A DNA stretch of 64,000 nt from Vibrio algivorus. Lineage in GTDB: Bacteria; Pseudomonadota; Gammaproteobacteria; Enterobacterales; Vibrionaceae. Under the pieces are notes generated by a model. The model was not told the DNA's origin. It worked only from the letters and a program-made list of their open reading frames with translations, and made no database searches. The stretch lies in assembly GCF_002218005.2 (NCBI RefSeq), contig NZ_AP018678.1, positions 310,001-374,000 on the forward strand. Reading direction: 5' to 3'. Below are positions 29,155 to 39,395 of the stretch, one piece after another. Position numbers and translations under genes: made by a program. Positions within the stretch are counted from its first letter, which is position 1, and each line of letters starts with the position of its first letter.

Positions 29155-30215
29155 AAAGAATGAAAATCTTATATGGCGTGCAAGGTACAGGAAATGGTCA
29201 TATCGCTCGAGCACGGGCAATGGCATCTGCTTTATCTAAACAATCGGATGTCTCTGTTGATTTCTTATTCTCGGGACGAGATGACAAAGCTTATTTTTCA
29301 ATGGAAGATTTTGGGGACTATCAAACCCGACGTGGACTGACATTTACGACTGAAAAGGGCAAAGTCAGCCATATGAAAACTGCCTTGAATACAAATCCTA
29401 GCCAACTATGGAGAGAAGTGTCAGAGATGGACTTGGAAGGCTATGATGTGGTGCTCAATGACTTTGAACCGATTACTGCTTGGGCGGCTAAAAAGCAAAA
29501 CGTGCCGAGCATTGGGATAAGCCATCAAAATGCCTTTCGCTATTCCGTGCCAAAGAAAGGGGCGAGTTGGCTTGATCAGACATTGATACAGCATTTTGCG
29601 CCTACTCAACATCATTTAGGATTGCATTGGTACCATTTTCAGCAACCCATTTTGCCGCCAATCGTTCATACACCCAAGCAAATTGATAACCAAAAGCATG
29701 ACTTTATTTTAGTTTATTTACCTTTCGAGGCGCTACCAGCCATAAGTGATCTTTTACAACGCTTCTCCAATCGTCATTTCATTTGTTACCACCCAGAAAT
29801 AAAAGAAGTAAATCAACAAGAGCACCTTACTTTTATGCCTTTGTCGTATCAAAACTTCCAACGAGATTTGCATGCTTGTCATGGTGTGATTGCCAATGGT
29901 GGTTTTGAGTTGCCTTCTGAAGCATTAACCTTGGGTAAGAAATTACTATTAAAACCATTAGATGGACAATTTGAACAAATGAGTAATGTGGCGACACTTG
30001 AATCTTTAGGGTTAGCCAGTTCAATGCAATGGCTTGATCCTAGTATCGTGCGAACTTGGTTAGATGATGAGCCGGCTGAGCGAGTGATTTATCCCAATGT
30101 TGCCGAGTCAATTGCTGATTGGGTAGTACAAGGTGAGTGGGAGAATATTGCACCGCTGTGGAGCTACTTATGGGAGCAAGTTGATTTCCCTCACTATGCT
30201 TTGATTAATGAGTGA
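29151..30215 (+). CDS. MJ1255/VC2487-family glycosyltransferase
   Basis: A GT-B fold glycosyltransferase of the conserved MJ1255/VC2487 family, 354 residues, related to MurG-like GT28 enzymes. The N-terminal ILYGVQGTGNGHIARARAMA is the family hallmark, and ANGGFELPSEALTLGKKLLLKPLDGQFEQ is the C-terminal nucleotide-sugar binding region. No membrane segment is evident, so it should act at the cytoplasmic face. Its start overlaps the PAP2 phosphatase stop; a second ATG three codons on is an alternative start. Donor and acceptor are unknown; glycosylation of a membrane lipid is an inference from the partner gene. Confidence 0.85.
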   Translation: MKRMKILYGVQGTGNGHIARARAMASALSKQSDVSVDFLFSGRDDKAYFSMEDFGDYQTRRGLTFTTEKGKVSHMKTALNTNPSQLWREVSEMDLEGYDVVLNDFEPITAWAAKKQNVPSIGISHQNAFRYSVPKKGASWLDQTLIQHFAPTQHHLGLHWYHFQQPILPPIVHTPKQIDNQKHDFILVYLPFEALPAISDLLQRFSNRHFICYHPEIKEVNQQEHLTFMPLSYQNFQRDLHACHGVIANGGFELPSEALTLGKKLLLKPLDGQFEQMSNVATLESLGLASSMQWLDPSIVRTWLDDEPAERVIYPNVAESIADWVVQGEWENIAPLWSYLWEQVDFPHYALINE

Positions 30216-30490
30216 ACAACTTTTTTGTCATCAATTTAGTCGTTAAATGTTTTTTATATTAATTTATGTTTTTAATATAACCCATTGAAAGTTTAGTTTT
30301 TTTAGTGATTTTTGGTAAATAAAAATGATTTAATATCAATACGGTTGCTTCTAATATTTGCTTGGTGAATAGTAAGTGCCACCCGACATATTGGCGGGGC
30401 AAATACAATTATTATTCGATATCTTTTTGTAGTTGATAATCACGGTCGTTATGTGTGATTGAACTACAATTAAAAGAGGCACAACACAAC

Positions 30491-31456
30491 ATGACACTTT
30501 CTACTGAACCAAAAAACACTGCCCTTAATTTAAGAACGGAATCAACTTTACGTGGCGTAGATCTTAACTTGTTGACCGTTTTTGATGCAGTAATGCAAGA
30601 GCAAAATATTACTCGTGCGGCACAGTATTTAGGTATGTCACAACCTGCCGTAAGTAATGCGGTGGCTCGTTTAAAAGTTATGTTTAATGACGAATTATTC
30701 ATGCGTCATGGTCGTGGTATCCAACCGACTCAACGCGCTCGTCAATTGTTTGGCCCGCTTCGTCAAGCACTGCAATTAGTGCGCAATGAATTACCGAATT
30801 CTATTTTTGTTCCTGAAACATCAGAGCGAGTATTTAAATTAGCGGTTTGCAGTCCTTCAGATTTGCGCTTTGCACCAAGAATTATGCATGGTATTGCTGA
30901 AAAATCCCCAAGCATTCAATTAAGCCTGGATGCTGATTTTGATCGCCACTTGCCTGAAAAACTTCGTTATCAAGAAGTTGATTTTGTGATTGATTATGCA
31001 CGTTTTGAGCAGCCAGGATATTCAAGCACGGAAATCTTCAGTGATGAACTTGTCGTGGTGACTGCGGCAAATCATCCACGCATTGGCTCTCAAATTAGTC
31101 AAGCAGAGTTTATGGCAGAAAAGCATGCAACGTTATCGAAAGTAAACGGTGTACGTAGTTTCTATGAACGTGTTTATACCGGGGATTTTGAATTCCAAGC
31201 ATCTTACCATGGTACAAGTTTAAGCAATATTTTGTACGTAGTAGGTCAATCTGAATTAGTGACAGTGGTTCCTCGTTGGTTGATTGATTCTGTTCCTACT
31301 CGTGCAAACTATAAAGTCATGTCTTACCCATACGCAGACAATAAGGTAGCGGGTTACTTAAGCTGGCATGAATCTAGTGAGAAAGATAAAGGTCACATCT
31401 GGATGAGAGATCAATTGATGTTGATTTGTGGCGAGACTCTTGCCGCAAGCCTATAA
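30491..31456 (+). CDS. leuO: LysR-type regulator LeuO
   Basis: A LysR-type global regulator and H-NS antagonist that sits beside the leucine operon in many gammaproteobacteria. The 321 residues have an N-terminal region of about 25 residues, then the winged helix LRGVDLNLLTVFDAVMQEQN, with ITRAAQYLGMSQPAVSNAVARL as the recognition part, and a LysR effector domain. The ATG at 30491 with AGAGG upstream was chosen over a GTG at 30455. The upstream 275 bases are very AT-rich, as for H-NS-silenced promoters. It lies between leuABCD (leftward) and ilvIH, as in E. coli, but two extra genes are inserted on the leu side. Confidence 0.92.
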   Translation: MTLSTEPKNTALNLRTESTLRGVDLNLLTVFDAVMQEQNITRAAQYLGMSQPAVSNAVARLKVMFNDELFMRHGRGIQPTQRARQLFGPLRQALQLVRNELPNSIFVPETSERVFKLAVCSPSDLRFAPRIMHGIAEKSPSIQLSLDADFDRHLPEKLRYQEVDFVIDYARFEQPGYSSTEIFSDELVVVTAANHPRIGSQISQAEFMAEKHATLSKVNGVRSFYERVYTGDFEFQASYHGTSLSNILYVVGQSELVTVVPRWLIDSVPTRANYKVMSYPYADNKVAGYLSWHESSEKDKGHIWMRDQLMLICGETLAASL

Positions 31457-31477
31457 CAAGTAAACTCTTTTAAAAAG

Positions 31478-31512
31478 CGCAGTCTCTATTTGATTAGAGG
31501 CTGCGTTTTTTT
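31478..31512 (+). terminator. Terminator of leuO
   Basis: CGCAGTCTCTA (31478-31488) pairs with TAGAGGCTGCG (31495-31505), one wobble, with a 6-base loop and seven following T, 22 bases after the leuO stop. Confidence 0.92.
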
Positions 31513-31517
31513 GTTAG

Positions 31518-31618
31518 GTCAGATTGATTTTAAGGTGCTTACATTATTTCGCCAACCTCTTACGCTTGAAGGCTTGGGTAATAGTGCTGAACTCTGTACC
31601 TTGAAGTTACTTGGGTAC
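31518..31618. repeat. Family A palindromic repeat, copy 5 (101 bp)
   Basis: In reverse orientation it reads GTACCCAAGTAACTTCAAGG at the start and TTGGCGAA-AATGTAAGCACCTT inside, ending at AATCAATCTGAC, so the far terminal repeat is missing. It directly follows the leuO terminator. The remaining 31619-32014 is AT-rich leader or promoter sequence of ilvI; a 63-codon frame at 31792 shows no coding character. Confidence 0.75.
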
Positions 31619-32014
31619 AAAAACGAGATTAATCTCTCATTGTTGGTTTTATTATCTACTGAATTTAAGAAGGGTATTGGTCGGGATGTTTTGAGGTCTG
31701 CTGGATATACAGTCTTTATCACTGATTATGTGGGTTATTTGTTAATTTTTATGATTCGGATAACTTTAGAGTAATAGACAAGTTTCTGTTAATGGCGGTA
31801 AAGTGGTCAAGTTCAAAGGTGACTTTGAGCGTATGCACCCTAGTTGCTTGTTATGACAATGCAAATAGGTACATAGCAAGGTTGCAGTGCTTTTGTAAAT
31901 CTAAAGTATTAAGCAGCCTGAAGTTTCTTAGGCTAAAAATAAGCCCTAACTATGTAGCACTGAATTATTGCACTTTATATTAAGGTCGATGAAATTCAGT
32001 TAACAGGAGGCAAC

Positions 32015-33733
32015 ATGGAAATGTTATCTGGCGCGGATATGATCGTCCGTTCCCTAATAGATGAAGGTGTAGAGCATATCTTCGGTTATCCAGGCGGTTC
32101 AGTTTTGGATATATACGATGCTTTACATGAAAAGAGTGATATTGAACACGTACTGGTTCGTCATGAACAAGCTGCGGTCCACATGGCAGATGGCTATGCT
32201 CGGGGAACGGGTAAAGTCGGCGTTGTTCTCGTCACTTCCGGCCCTGGTGCAACGAATGCCATTACCGGTATTGCGACTGCCTATATGGACTCTGCGCCAA
32301 TGGTAGTGTTGTCTGGCCAAGTACCAAGTAGCTTAATTGGCAACGATGCTTTTCAAGAATGTGACATGGTGGGGATCTCCCGTCCTGTCGTTAAACACAG
32401 CTTCCTAGTCACTAAAGCTGAAGATATTCCAGAAACCATAAAAAAAGCGTTTTACTTAGCCTCTACCGGCCGACCTGGCCCTGTGGTGGTTGATCTACCG
32501 AAAAACGTTTTAAATCCATTAGAAAAATTCTCTTATCACTACCCTGATGAAATTAAAATGCGCTCTTATAATCCGACAACTTCGGGTCATAAAGGGCAAA
32601 TTAAGAAAGGGTTGAAAGCCTTACTGGCAGCGAAAAAACCAGTACTTTATGTCGGTGGTGGGGCCATTATTGCAGAAGCCAGTGAGCAATTGATTAAGCT
32701 TGCTGAAGCACTGAATTTACCAGTAGTCAGTACTTTAATGGGGCTGGGCGCTTTCCCTGCGACTCACCATAATTCGCTGGGTATGTTAGGTATGCACGGT
32801 ACTTATGAAGCTAATATGGCGATGCATAATGCTGATCTTATTTTTGGCGTCGGGGTGCGTTTTGATGACCGTACCACCAATAATGTCGAAAAATACTGCC
32901 CTAATGCCAAGATTATGCACATTGATATCGATCCATCTTCGATCTCTAAAACCATTCTAGCGGACTTACCTATCGTAGGTTCTGCTGATGAAGTATTAAA
33001 TAGCATGTTAAAGCTGCTTGAAGATCAAGGTGCAGATCAAGATAGTGAGGCGATTGAAACTTGGTGGCAAGAACTACAAAGTTGGCGCAATCGTAAATGT
33101 TTAGAGTTCGATCGTACTTCAGATCGTATTAAACCTCAGCAGGTAGTCGAAACGCTTTACAAGCTAACTAAAGGTGAAGCTTATGTTGCTTCAGATGTCG
33201 GTCAGCACCAAATGTTTGCTGCGCTATATTACCCATTTGATAAGCCACGTCGTTGGATTAACTCTGGTGGTTTAGGCACCATGGGCTTTGGTTTACCGGC
33301 GGCAATGGGCGTTAAGTTTGCTATGCCAAAAGAAGAAGTGGTGTGCATTACCGGTGATGGCAGTATTCAGATGAATATTCAAGAGCTATCAACCTGTATG
33401 CAATATGACATTCCGGTTAAGATTATTAACCTGAATAACCGTTTCTTAGGCATGGTAAAGCAATGGCAAGATATGATTTATCAAGGTCGCCATTCTCATT
33501 CTTATATGGATTCTGTGCCTGATTTCGCTGCCATTGCTGAAGCTTATGGCCATGTTGGGATTCGTATTAATACTCCAGATGAGCTAGAAGCTGGCCTACA
33601 AAAAGCCTTAGATATGAAAGATCGTCTGGTGTTTGTTGATATTAATGTTGATGAAACTGAGCATGTTTATCCAATGCAAATTAAAGGTGAAGCAATGGAT
33701 AAAATGTGGTTAAGCAAGACGGAGAGAACCTAA
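32015..33733 (+). CDS. ilvI: Acetolactate synthase III large subunit
   Basis: Thiamine-diphosphate enzyme that forms acetolactate or acetohydroxybutyrate, the first common step of valine, leucine and isoleucine synthesis. The 572 residues (E. coli 574) show the catalytic glutamate region [19 protein letters not shown], the FAD-binding middle domain with GVRFDDRTT, and the ThDP motif [12 protein letters not shown]...NN. AGGAGG precedes the ATG. ilvH begins one base after its stop codon. Confidence 0.97.
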   Translation: MEMLSGADMIVRSLIDEGVEHIFGYPGGSVLDIYDALHEKSDIEHVLVRHEQAAVHMADGYARGTGKVGVVLVTSGPGATNAITGIATAYMDSAPMVVLSGQVPSSLIGNDAFQECDMVGISRPVVKHSFLVTKAEDIPETIKKAFYLASTGRPGPVVVDLPKNVLNPLEKFSYHYPDEIKMRSYNPTTSGHKGQIKKGLKALLAAKKPVLYVGGGAIIAEASEQLIKLAEALNLPVVSTLMGLGAFPATHHNSLGMLGMHGTYEANMAMHNADLIFGVGVRFDDRTTNNVEKYCPNAKIMHIDIDPSSISKTILADLPIVGSADEVLNSMLKLLEDQGADQDSEAIETWWQELQSWRNRKCLEFDRTSDRIKPQQVVETLYKLTKGEAYVASDVGQHQMFAALYYPFDKPRRWINSGGLGTMGFGLPAAMGVKFAMPKEEVVCITGDGSIQMNIQELSTCMQYDIPVKIINLNNRFLGMVKQWQDMIYQGRHSHSYMDSVPDFAAIAEAYGHVGIRINTPDELEAGLQKALDMKDRLVFVDINVDETEHVYPMQIKGEAMDKMWLSKTERT

Positions 33734-33734
33734 T

Positions 33735-34229
33735 ATGAGACATATCATTTCATTGCTATTAGAAAACCAACCAGGTTCTTTATCACGTGTTGTTGGTTTG
33801 TTCTCACAACGTGGTTATAACATTGAGTCATTAACTGTTTCTCCGACGGATGATGAAACCTTATCTCGTATAAATATCACTACTGCAACTGATGCGCTAC
33901 AGCTTGAGCAGATTGAAAAAAACCTACACAAGCTAGTGGATGTACTTAAGGTGCAAGAGGTTACTGAGTACGATTATGTTGAACGTGAATTGATGTTAGT
34001 AAAAGTAAAAGCTAGTGGCTTTTCTCGTGCTGAAGTACATCGTTTATCTGATGTGTTCCGTGGACAGATTGTTGATGTGACCGCTTCATTATTTACCATT
34101 CAACTCGCTGGCGATAGTGCTAAGTTAGATGCTTTTATTAAAGCGGTATCAGAGATGACTGATGTCATTGAAGTCGCACGCAGTGGAGTCGTTGGTATAG
34201 CCCGTGGAGAGCGTGCTTTAAAAGCATAG
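33735..34229 (+). CDS. ilvH: Acetolactate synthase III regulatory subunit
   Basis: Small subunit that activates IlvI and confers valine feedback inhibition. The 164 residues (E. coli 163) consist of an N-terminal ACT domain starting MRHIISLLLENQPGSLSRV, with NIESLTVSPT typical of the valine-binding site, and a C-terminal domain. It is tightly coupled to ilvI. The operon ends at a terminator 26 bases downstream. Confidence 0.97.
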   Translation: MRHIISLLLENQPGSLSRVVGLFSQRGYNIESLTVSPTDDETLSRINITTATDALQLEQIEKNLHKLVDVLKVQEVTEYDYVERELMLVKVKASGFSRAEVHRLSDVFRGQIVDVTASLFTIQLAGDSAKLDAFIKAVSEMTDVIEVARSGVVGIARGERALKA

Positions 34230-34255
34230 TGATTTTCTAATACCATAACTGATAG

Positions 34256-34280
34256 CGCAGCCTACGGGTTGCGTTTTTTT
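34256..34280 (+). terminator. Terminator of ilvIH
   Basis: CGCAGCC (34256-34262) and GGTTGCG (34267-34273), one wobble, close a TACG tetraloop and run into seven T. Confidence 0.88.
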
Positions 34281-34372
34281 ATGAAAAAAAGATCTAAGAC
34301 TTTAGTCTAATAAATCGGCAAAACTTCACTAAACTTATTGAATGAATATTTATCAATTTCGGTGAGTGGCTT

Positions 34373-34504
34373 ATGTCTAATGTCGTGGTTGTGAGGGTAA
34401 CGATTGCTAGTTTGTTAGTACTTGCTATCAATATTAGTGCTTTATATTTCTTATTGTTGGTGGTGTTGCTGAACACTCATCATCAAGAGTTCTTTGGTTG
34501 GTAA
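34373..34504 (+). CDS. Small single-span membrane protein (43 residues)
   Basis: ATG at 34373 to TAA at 34502-34504 encodes a 43-residue peptide beginning MSNVVVVRVTIASLL and ending HHQEFFGW. Residues 9-33 are one uninterrupted hydrophobic stretch with a basic residue before it and a charged, histidine-containing tail after it, so it is a likely inner-membrane peptide. GGTGAG ends 6 bases before the ATG, a good ribosome site. It lies alone between the ilvIH and pykF terminators. I recognise no family. The opposite-strand 60-codon frame over the same region lacks such features. Confidence 0.55.
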   Translation: MSNVVVVRVTIASLLVLAINISALYFLLLVVLLNTHHQEFFGW

Positions 34505-34601
34505 TGGCGTAGGAAAGGTAGTATCTAACGTAGGGAAGATATTGCAGTGAGTAGTACAACTAAAGGTAGATTGTGTTTTGCAGGTGTAAGAAAAGTAGAA
34601 A

Positions 34602-34625
34602 AAAGGAGGCCGATTGGCCTCCTTT
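34602..34625. terminator. Bidirectional terminator between the small ORF and pykF
   Basis: AAAGGAGGCC (34602-34611) and GGCCTCCTTT (34616-34625) form a perfect 10-bp stem with a GATT loop. Read leftward it runs into TTTTTTCT, terminating pykF; it may also stop rightward transcription. Confidence 0.9.
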
Positions 34626-34649
34626 GGTATTTCTATCGGTTCGTTTTAA

Positions 34650-36062
34650 TTAAAGAACGTGAACAGAAGAAGTGTTAGTTGTGCCTGATGGTACTAGAGC
34701 ACCAGAAACCATAACAGTTACATCGCCTTTCTCGCCGTAGCCTGTTTCTAGCGCTAGAGCCATACCTTGACGGTAGAAGTCTTCAGTATCATTGATAGAC
34801 TCAACAACGATTGGCGTTACACCTTTAGACAAGCAAAGTTGTGCTGCAGTCTTAGTGTTCGTAGTAACGGCAATGATTTTTGCTGTTGGGAAGTATTTAC
34901 GTACTGAACGAGCAGATTTACCTGCTTCAGTTGCTACAACGATAACTGGAGCAGCAAGTTTCTCGGCAGTTTCTACTGCTGATTTACATACTGCTTCAGT
35001 GATACGTAGACGAGGGCTATCTAAACGAGAACCTAGTTCTGCTTTTAGAGCTTTATCAGTACGAGCACAGATTTGCGCCATGATAGTTACCGCTTCAACA
35101 GGGTATTTACCTTTCGCAGACTCACCAGAAAGCATTACTGCATCAGTACCATCCATGATTGCGTTCGCAACGTCACCCGCTTCTGCACGAGTTGGACGTG
35201 GGTTTTTGATCATAGAATCAAGCATTTGAGTTGCAGTGATAACCACTTTACGTGCGCGGTTACATTTCTCGATCATCATTTTCTGAGCGAAGATTACTTC
35301 TTCAACTGGGATTTCAACACCTAGGTCACCACGAGCAACCATGATGCCGTCAGAAGCTTCTAAAATCTCATCGAAGTTATCAACACCTTCTTGGTTTTCG
35401 ATTTTAGAAATAATTTGGATGTTCTCGCCGCCGTTTGCGCATAGCAATTCACGAATTTCTTTTACATCGTCTGCTTTACGGATGAAAGAAGCAGCAACGA
35501 AATCAACGCCTTGCTCACAACCAAATTTAAGGTCAGCTTTATCTTTTTCAGCAAGTGCAGGTAGTTTTACAGAAACGCCAGGAAGGTTAACACCTTTGTT
35601 TTCACCTAGGTCGCCGTTGTTTAATACTTTACATTTAACTTCAGTATCAGTCGTTGCTACCACTTCCATTTCGATAAGACCATCATCTACTAGGATAGTA
35701 TCACCAGCTTTAAGGTCTTGAGCGAAGCCAGGGTACGTTACCGCTACTGTGTTTTTGTTACCCACAACAGAGATATCGGTTGTGAATGTGAAATCTTGAC
35801 CAGCTACTAGGGCAACATCATCGCCGTTTTCTAGTTTGATAGTACGGATTTCTGGGCCTTTAGTATCTAAAAGGATCGCAAGTTGTTTACCTGTGTTCTT
35901 CATTACTTGGCGAAGATTAGCAATACGGTTGCCATGTTCTTCGAAATCACCGTGTGAGAAGTTTAAACGCATTACGTTCATGCCAGCGTTTGCTAGTTCA
36001 GTTAGTTTCTCAACAGATTCAGTTTTCGGGCCAATCGTACATACGATTTTGGTCTTTTTCAT
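34650..36062 (-). CDS. pykF: Pyruvate kinase I
   Basis: Converts phosphoenolpyruvate and ADP to pyruvate and ATP at the end of glycolysis; tetrameric and activated by fructose-1,6-bisphosphate in E. coli. The 470 residues equal E. coli PykF in length, with [16 protein letters not shown] at the start, the active-site blocks [11 protein letters not shown] and SKIENQEG, and [22 protein letters not shown]. The start at 36062 aligns with E. coli and follows GGAG by 11 bases; a 13-codon upstream extension was rejected. It is divergent from the DeoR-glmS genes. Confidence 0.97.
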   Translation of the reverse strand: MKKTKIVCTIGPKTESVEKLTELANAGMNVMRLNFSHGDFEEHGNRIANLRQVMKNTGKQLAILLDTKGPEIRTIKLENGDDVALVAGQDFTFTTDISVVGNKNTVAVTYPGFAQDLKAGDTILVDDGLIEMEVVATTDTEVKCKVLNNGDLGENKGVNLPGVSVKLPALAEKDKADLKFGCEQGVDFVAASFIRKADDVKEIRELLCANGGENIQIISKIENQEGVDNFDEILEASDGIMVARGDLGVEIPVEEVIFAQKMMIEKCNRARKVVITATQMLDSMIKNPRPTRAEAGDVANAIMDGTDAVMLSGESAKGKYPVEAVTIMAQICARTDKALKAELGSRLDSPRLRITEAVCKSAVETAEKLAAPVIVVATEAGKSARSVRKYFPTAKIIAVTTNTKTAAQLCLSKGVTPIVVESINDTEDFYRQGMALALETGYGEKGDVTVMVSGALVPSGTTNTSSVHVL

Positions 36063-36460
36063 GAGTAGATACTCTCCGGTAAGTAATATTACATTTTTCA
36101 ATTTTTATGCGTTTTAACCGCAAACAACGAGAAAGGTTGGATGCGCTAAAACAGAAATTCTTTACTGCATTTTTATTGTCTGACCTACATTGTAGTCATT
36201 ATTCCCATTCTCGCACGGCCACACTTCACTTTCGTTGCAGCCACCATTTCATTTTGTAGTCTGCGAGGGGCTGCGTTGTAATTTTGTTTCTTAAATGGGG
36301 TAATAATTTTACCAGTCTTTGTGGGGAAGATCACGATACTTACTTGTCTTAGAACAAGGTTTCTTCAAAAAACATTTATTTTTTGTGGTGAAAAAAATAG
36401 ACAAATAAGTTTCGATTGTGTTTAATATGTTTCGTTTCGAAACTTAATTGGTTTTATTTT
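36063..36460. promoter_or_regulatory. pykF / DeoR-glmS divergent control region with TTTCG sites
   Basis: Holds both divergent promoters. Close to the regulator gene are GTTTCG at 36409-36414, GTTTCG at 36429-36434 and the perfect palindrome GTTTCGAAAC at 36434-36443. TTTCG/CGAAA direct and inverted repeats are the type of site bound by DeoR-family sugar regulators such as AgaR, so this is a candidate operator for autoregulation. No gene is seen in the stretch. Confidence 0.5.
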
Positions 36461-37222
36461 ATGTCAAAACGAAATACTCAACAGCGACGTCATCTTATTG
36501 TTCAACAGGTAAATGAATTTGGTGAAGTCAGTGTTGAAGCGTTAAATAAGCAATTTAATATCTCTGAAGTCACTATAAGAAAAGACTTGTCGGCATTGGA
36601 AGCCAGTGGTTTGCTATTGCGCCGTTACGGTGGGGCGATTGCTTTACCTAAAGAAATCATCGATGAAGAATTTTCAGAAGAGGTTTCGAAACGAAAGGTA
36701 TCGCTGGCTAAAGCGGCAGCATCGTTAATTAAAGATCACCATAGAGTGATTATTGATAGCGGTAGTACTACTGGTGCTTTGATCGAGCAACTTAATCATA
36801 AGCGAGGCTTAGTGGTGATGACCAACTCACTGAATGTCGCTAATGCATTAAATGCACTAGAAAGCGAACCAACTTTATTAATGACCGGTGGCACTTGGGA
36901 TACCCATTCGGAATCTTTCCAAGGGCAAGTCGCTGAGCAAGTTCTGCGTTCATACGATTTCGACCAATTATTTATTGGAGCAGACGGGATTGATTTGGAA
37001 CGTGGCACCACAACGTTTAATGAACTGCTTGGCCTCAGTCAGGTTATGTCCGAAGTGGCGCGCCGTGTGGTGGTGATGGTGGAATCTGACAAGATTGGTA
37101 GAAAAATTCCAAATTTAGAACTGGCATGGGACAAAGTCGATGTGCTGGTAACGGATAATGGCATTACTGACGAACAACAAGCACAAATACAACAACATAA
37201 TGTGCAAGTTCTGATTGCCTAA
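36461..37222 (+). CDS. DeoR-family regulator adjacent to glmS
   Basis: A DeoR/GlpR-type transcription regulator of 253 residues: N-terminal winged helix with NTQQRRHLIVQQVNEFGEVS and the recognition helix VTIRKDLSALEASGLLLRRYGGA, then a sugar-phosphate-binding DeoR C-terminal domain with DSGSTTGALIEQL and FIGADGID. The ATG at 36461 gives the usual N-terminus; an upstream frame was rejected, and the ribosome site is weak. Its place 90 bases before glmS, with TTTCG-type sites upstream, suggests control of amino-sugar synthesis or of itself. The ligand is unknown. Confidence 0.85.
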   Translation: MSKRNTQQRRHLIVQQVNEFGEVSVEALNKQFNISEVTIRKDLSALEASGLLLRRYGGAIALPKEIIDEEFSEEVSKRKVSLAKAAASLIKDHHRVIIDSGSTTGALIEQLNHKRGLVVMTNSLNVANALNALESEPTLLMTGGTWDTHSESFQGQVAEQVLRSYDFDQLFIGADGIDLERGTTTFNELLGLSQVMSEVARRVVVMVESDKIGRKIPNLELAWDKVDVLVTDNGITDEQQAQIQQHNVQVLIA

Positions 37223-37312
37223 TATCGAAAACTTAAAATCTAATCAATTTATTAAATTACGCTTTACCACCTTTTGCTTGCTGCTGGTAAAGGAATAAAA
37301 AAGGATAACAAT

Positions 37313-39145
37313 ATGTGTGGAATCGTGGGTGCTGTTGCGCAGCGTGATGTAGCTGAAATTCTTGTTGAAGGTTTACGTCGTTTGGAATATCGCGGCTATG
37401 ACTCAGCCGGTGTCGCGGTCGTCGATGGTAATTCAAACATGACGCGTGTACGCCGCTTAGGCAAAGTACAAGAATTAGCTGATGCGGTTGACGCTGCCGA
37501 TGTGTTTGGTGGAACCGGTATTGCTCATACTCGTTGGGCAACTCATGGTGAACCTTCTGAAATCAATGCCCATCCACACGTTTCAAATGATATTGCAGTG
37601 GTGCATAACGGTATTATTGAAAACCATCAATCCTTGCGTGAAACCTTACGTGAGCGTGGTTATGTGTTTGAATCTCAAACTGATACTGAAGTGATTGCTC
37701 ACTTAGTTGAATGGGAACGTCGTACTTCTGCAACATTAATTGAAGCATTACAAAAAGCAGTTAAGCAGCTTGATGGTGCTTACGGCACGGTCGTATTTGA
37801 TCGTAAAGATCCAAGCCGTGTAGTCGTTGCGCGTTCAGGTAGCCCAATTGTGATTGGTTTAGGCGTAGGTGAAAACTTTATCGCCTCGGATCAATTGGCT
37901 CTATTAAATGTGACTCGCCGTTTTATGTACCTTGAAGAAGGTGATGTTGCTGAAGTGACTCGTCGTGAAGTGACCGTTTTTGCTGAAAATGGTGAGCGAG
38001 TAGAACGCACGGTTTCTGAATCAAGCGCAGAGCATGATGCGGGTGATAAAGGTCAATATCGTCACTTTATGCAAAAAGAAATCTTTGAACAGCCAACCGC
38101 ATTAATTAATACCATGGAAGCTCGATTAACCAAAGATTCAGTGGTTACCGAAAGCATTGGTGTGAATGCTGCCGAGATCCTATCTAAAGTTGAGCATGTA
38201 CAAATCATCGCTTGTGGTACGTCTTACAATGCAGGTATGACAGCACGTTACTGGTTTGAGTCTTTGGCTGGCGTAAGTTGTGATGTGGAAATTGCATCAG
38301 AATTCCGCTACCGCAAATTTGTGACTCGACCAAATAGCCTACTGATCACCTTGTCTCAATCCGGCGAGACTGCCGACACCTTAGCCGCATTACGTTTAGC
38401 CAAAGAAAAAGGTTATATGTCAGCAATGACCATTTGTAATGTTGCAGGTTCATCTCTTGTTCGTGAGTCTGATTTTGCCTTTATGACACGTGCTGGCACT
38501 GAGATTGGTGTCGCTTCAACTAAAGCCTTTACTACTCAACTAGCGGGACTACTCATGCTGGTCACTGCTATGGGTAAACAGCAGCAACGTATTGATAGCG
38601 CAAAAGAAGCAGAAATTGTTGAAGCTCTACATTTATTGCCTTCTCAAATTGAAAAAGCACTTGCTTACGATAAAGATATTGAAGCCTTAGCAGAAGACTT
38701 TGCCGACAAACATCACACGCTATTCTTAGGTCGTGGTGAGTATTACCCAATTGCACTAGAAGCCTCTTTAAAGCTAAAAGAAATTTCTTATATTCACGCT
38801 GAAGCTTATGCTGCCGGTGAGCTAAAACATGGTCCGTTAGCCTTAATTGATGCGGATATGCCTGTGGTAGTGGTCGCACCCAATAATGAGCTACTAGAGA
38901 AGCTGAAATCGAATATTGAAGAAGTCCGCGCGCGTGGCGGTTTACTGTATGTGTTTGCCGATGCTGGCGCAGGATTTGAAGCCGATGAAAGTATGAAGAT
39001 CATTAATCTTCCACATGTCAGTGAGATCACTGCACCAATCTACTACACCATTCCAATGCAGTTACTTTCATACCATGTTGCTTTGATTAAAGGCACCGAT
39101 GTTGATCAGCCAAGGAACTTAGCTAAGGCGGTTACGGTAGAGTAA
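37313..39145 (+). CDS. glmS: Glucosamine-6-phosphate synthase (isomerizing)
   Basis: Makes glucosamine-6-phosphate from fructose-6-phosphate and glutamine, the entry to UDP-GlcNAc for peptidoglycan and LPS. The 610 residues (E. coli 609) start with the N-terminal nucleophile cysteine (MCGIVGAV), followed by a type II glutaminase domain to about 240, and two SIS domains with CGTSYNAG and SQSGETADT. The start at 37313 is required to expose Cys2 and has AAGGAT upstream. It is not linked to glmU here, and is closed by a terminator. Confidence 0.97.
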   Translation: MCGIVGAVAQRDVAEILVEGLRRLEYRGYDSAGVAVVDGNSNMTRVRRLGKVQELADAVDAADVFGGTGIAHTRWATHGEPSEINAHPHVSNDIAVVHNGIIENHQSLRETLRERGYVFESQTDTEVIAHLVEWERRTSATLIEALQKAVKQLDGAYGTVVFDRKDPSRVVVARSGSPIVIGLGVGENFIASDQLALLNVTRRFMYLEEGDVAEVTRREVTVFAENGERVERTVSESSAEHDAGDKGQYRHFMQKEIFEQPTALINTMEARLTKDSVVTESIGVNAAEILSKVEHVQIIACGTSYNAGMTARYWFESLAGVSCDVEIASEFRYRKFVTRPNSLLITLSQSGETADTLAALRLAKEKGYMSAMTICNVAGSSLVRESDFAFMTRAGTEIGVASTKAFTTQLAGLLMLVTAMGKQQQRIDSAKEAEIVEALHLLPSQIEKALAYDKDIEALAEDFADKHHTLFLGRGEYYPIALEASLKLKEISYIHAEAYAAGELKHGPLALIDADMPVVVVAPNNELLEKLKSNIEEVRARGGLLYVFADAGAGFEADESMKIINLPHVSEITAPIYYTIPMQLLSYHVALIKGTDVDQPRNLAKAVTVE

Positions 39146-39200
39146 TTTTAAATCAATAAGTTACATATCTCATCTAGCCGTTAAAACCTGGTTATGAGTA

Positions 39201-39235
39201 AATGGTTGTGTTCAGATTGGACACAGCCATTTTTT
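39201..39235 (+). terminator. Terminator of glmS
   Basis: AATGGTTGTGTTC (39201-39213) pairs with GGACACAGCCATT (39219-39231), allowing two G-T pairs, with a 5-base loop and following T residues. Confidence 0.85.
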
Positions 39236-39395
39236 ATGTCACCAGCATCCAACTCTCGAGGTTTTAATTTAATTGAGATGAATCCTTAATTTCTGTTGGT
39301 TAGGCTAAAATTGTTTGTACAACAATGAATGGTGTTGATAGGCAATCTTTTAATAATTGTTTATTATTCCGAGACTTTAATTAGGTGAGCTGGCT

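Noticed and set aside
31792..31983. 63-codon frame before ilvI
   Set aside because: It has no ribosome site, poor codon choice and no recognisable domain; it is leader or promoter sequence.
34792..36117. Rightward frames up to 145 codons opposite pykF
   Set aside because: They are antisense to the highly conserved pyruvate kinase gene and show no family features.
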